A stretch of DNA of 6,759 bases. Source: an uncultured Collinsella sp. (lineage in GTDB: Bacteria; Actinomycetota; Coriobacteriia; Coriobacteriales; Coriobacteriaceae). The stretch covers positions 1 through 6,759 of the forward strand of contig CABUVC010000089.1 of the NCBI GenBank assembly GCA_902494855.1. The letters are read 5' to 3'. A program made the position numbers and the translations under genes. The notes under the pieces are model-generated. The model was given only the letters and a program-made list of their open reading frames with translations. It made no database searches and was not told the DNA's origin. Positions 5,176 through 6,759 of this stretch are shown piece after piece (position 1 is the stretch's first letter; each line of letters begins with the position of its first letter).

Positions 5176-6225
5176 TTAACGTACAACGTGGACGGCAGGA
5201 CCGCCTGGCACCGGCTCGCACACGCGACCGACGACGGCGGCGATACGTCCTTCGGCATGCAGACGGCGCGCAAGCTCATCCACATCGGCAGCAGGCGCCG
5301 CGATGAGTAGGCCACCAGACGTCTGCGGATCGTACAGCGCATCCAGCATGCCCGGCTCCAGATCCTCGTCGGCAGCCACACGCGGGCCAAAGAAGTCCTG
5401 GTTGCGGTAGGAGCCCGCGGGGATAATGCCCAGACGCGCCATATCGAGCACCTGGTCAAAGAGCGGCACCGCCCCCGACGCAAGCTCAACCTGCACGCCC
5501 GAGCCCTCGGCCATCTCACACGCGTGCCCGATCAGGCCAAAGCCCGTAATGTCGGTACAGCCGTGAAGCTCGAGTCCCTCGGCCAGACGAATCGGGGCCT
5601 CGTTGAGGGTGCGCATCGAGTCAAACATGGCTGCGGCCTCGTCCTGCTCGATAAGCTCGCCCTTAATGGCCGTGGTGATGATGCCCGAGCCAACCGCCTT
5701 GGTCAGCAGCAGAACATCGCCCACGCGTGCGCCGCTGTTGGCGAGCATGCGGTCGAGCGCGACAAAGCCGCTCACGGACAGGCCGTACTTGGGCTCGTCG
5801 TCGTTGATGGTATGGCCGCCCGCGATGGAGCAACCCGCCTCGACGCACTTGTCGGCGCCGCCCGCCAGAATCTGACCGGCAACCTCGATGCCCAGACAAC
5901 TGGGTATGCAGAGCAGGTTCATGGCATGGCTCGGCCGCCCGCCCATGGCGTAGATGTCCGACAGCGAGTTGGCCGCAGCGATCTGGCCAAACAGGAACGG
6001 GTCATCGACCATCGGTGGGAAGAAGTCGATGGACTGCACGAGCCCCAGGTTCTCCCCTACGCGGAAGACGCTCGCATCGTCGGAGGTATCGAACCCCACG
6101 AGCAAGTTGTCGTTATGCACATTGGGCAAGTCGCCCAGGACCTGGGCGAGGGCTCCGGGAGCCAACTTAGCGGCTCAACCGCTCGCGGCCGTCATGGACG
6201 TGAGCCTCATGGTGTCCTTAGCCAT
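5176..6225 (-). CDS. selD: Selenide, water dikinase SelD, selenocysteine-containing (Sec17 encoded by TGA)
   Basis: SelD makes selenophosphate from selenide and ATP; this is the selenium donor for selenocysteine. The full protein has 349 residues, close to the 347 of E. coli SelD. The frame runs from ATG 6225 through an in-frame TGA at 6177-6175 (codon 17), giving TAASGUAAKLAPGALAQV. U17 and K20 align with the catalytic Cys/Sec and Lys of the family. Later landmarks are DDASVF (about 49-54), SIDFFPPMVDDP (65-76), NSLSDIYAMGG (86-96, Mg/ATP region), GGHT (136-139), TDITGFGLIGHA (224-235) and DPQTSGGLL (299-307). A ribosome site, GGAAGGGGG (6239-6231), lies 5 bases before the ATG. The start overlaps the glycosyltransferase end by 8 bases. 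A standard gene caller would stop at the TGA and report a truncated protein from TTG 6165 that lacks the catalytic residue. Confidence 0.93.
6131..6149 (-). promoter_or_regulatory. Candidate bacterial SECIS hairpin in selD mRNA
   Basis: On the minus strand TCGCCCAG pairs perfectly with CTGGGCGA around the loop GTC. The loop G (6141) lies 33 bases past the TGA. Bacterial SECIS elements as I remember them have an upper stem of several pairs, a G among the first two apical-loop bases, and the loop roughly 16-37 bases from the UGA; all fit here. The apical string AGGUC also occurs in the E. coli fdhF SECIS loop. A second hairpin, GGCTC/GAGCC (6163-6151), lies between it and the TGA and could stack below it. 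The base pairs fall in coding sequence, so SelB binding remains inferred. Confidence 0.75.
6175..6177 (-). other. In-frame TGA decoded as selenocysteine (codon 17 of selD)
   Basis: The codon sits between GGT (Gly16) and GCC GCT AAG (Ala18-Ala19-Lys20). Both sides are conserved SelD sequence in the same frame, so this is recoding rather than a frameshift or true stop. Cys or Sec occupies this site throughout SelD (Cys17 in E. coli). Confidence 0.92.
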
Positions 6226-6759
6226 ACGAACCCCCTTCCAACAAATCAACGACTTTAAGTATACGCCCCAGGCACGCTTCCCAAGAGACCGCCGACGGCT
6301 CGAACGTCGAAGGCGGATCCGCAAGCGCCTGCGCGATAGCATCTGCCAGTGCGCGCTCAAACAACGGAAGGTCGGCCGCCTCGGGCGTGTCGACATCCGT
6401 CATACGCGGCGGCGCCACCCACGTCACGGGAGCGCCGGGAAGCATCGCCTCCATCCAGGGACGAACGCCGGGCAAATCGGTCGCCACAACTTTGCAGCCG
6501 CACGCGAGGGCCTCGATCGTCACGAGCGGCAGACCCTCGTAAAACGAAGGCAGCACAAAAACGTCGGAACTGCGGTAGGCACGCACGAGCTCATCGCTAT
6601 CCAGGCGCCCCGCCAGCGTCACCGGCACATCCGAGGCCGCGGTCAAGCGCTCGATACGCGCGTACTCGGCATCGTCCCCGCGGCCGCCCACAAGTACCAA
6701 GCCAGATGGGCGGACGCCATCGTCAATCGGCAATGACACGGCTCGAACCAGCGACTCGA
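6218..6759 (-). CDS. Glycosyltransferase family 4-type, C-terminal part (5' end outside window)
   Basis: The frame is open to the window edge, so the N terminus is missing; about 179 residues are visible. They form the nucleotide-sugar-binding half of a GT-B enzyme: VLVGGRGDDAEYARIERL (strand and helix), VTLAGRLDSDELVRAYRSSDVFVLPS, then FYEGLPLVTIEALACG with the EX7E motif, and VVATDLPGV. Such enzymes transfer a sugar from an activated donor to cell-envelope or exopolysaccharide acceptors. Neither donor nor acceptor can be told from this part. The GTG at 6739 is internal, not a likely start, because family-typical sequence continues upstream. Its stop codon lies inside the selD start region, so selD is probably translated from the same mRNA and by coupled ribosomes. 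Confidence 0.88.
   Translation of the reverse strand, partial: ESLVRAVSLPIDDGVRPSGLVLVGGRGDDAEYARIERLTAASDVPVTLAGRLDSDELVRAYRSSDVFVLPSFYEGLPLVTIEALACGCKVVATDLPGVRPWMEAMLPGAPVTWVAPPRMTDVDTPEAADLPLFERALADAIAQALADPPSTFEPSAVSWEACLGRILKVVDLLEGGSYG

Noticed and set aside
3400..5310. Plus-strand open frame of 636 codons
   Set aside because: It runs antisense through desulfurase, DUF3343 and yedF, and its composition (Arg/His-rich, no motifs) is that of a GC-rich shadow frame.
5176..6165. SelD as a shorter protein starting at TTG 6165
   Set aside because: It begins directly after the catalytic site, has no ribosome site, and ignores conserved coding sequence upstream of the TGA.
6175..6396. Separate small ORF ending at the selD TGA
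   Set aside because: Only its last 16 codons (from 6225) are real; they are the N terminus of selD. The rest is out of frame with the glycosyltransferase.
5954..6736. Plus-strand open frame of 260 codons
   Set aside because: Antisense to selD and the glycosyltransferase; low-quality composition and no ribosome site.

Overview
This window looks like the chromosome of a GC-rich, Sec-decoding anaerobe, most plausibly a Coriobacteriia actinobacterium of the Collinsella type. That placement is inference from high GC, Shine-Dalgarno-led operons, BrnQ and the selenium genes. No rRNA or other taxonomic marker is present.

Left part (1-1410). One plus-strand gene (193-1200) encodes an AbiEi-like/DUF559-like protein and is visibly more AT-rich than the rest. 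It lies between two copies of a repeat. At 1262-1332 the repeat is a perfect 27-bp-arm palindrome with a 17-nt loop. At 1-19 the window starts inside a second copy. The gene therefore looks like a small accessory cassette next to a tRNA pair.

Middle (1363-3017, minus strand). tRNA-Pro(TGG) and tRNA-Gly(TCC), both with encoded CCA, share a promoter with a perfect TATAAT and a downstream terminator. Upstream of them is brnQ, a branched-chain amino acid carrier.

Right part (3041-6759, minus strand). One tight operon reads: glycosyltransferase (5' end outside the window), selD, yedF, a DUF3343 Se/S-carrier-like gene, and a class V aminotransferase/cysteine desulfurase-like gene. It closes with a strong intrinsic terminator. 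Overlaps of 8 nt (glycosyltransferase/selD) and 4 nt (DUF3343/desulfurase) suggest translational coupling. The genes fit one selenium path: a desulfurase/lyase-like PLP enzyme and small Se/S carriers (YedF, DUF3343) mobilise or hand over selenium, and SelD turns selenide into selenophosphate.

The main discovery is that selD is itself a selenoprotein gene. The ordinary reading frame is cut by an in-frame TGA at 6177-6175. It is codon 17 of a 349-residue protein, exactly where other SelD proteins carry their catalytic Cys or Sec. An 8-bp hairpin with apical loop GUC (6149-6131) lies at suitable distance downstream to be the SECIS element. The organism must therefore be expected to encode SelA, SelB and tRNA-Sec elsewhere.
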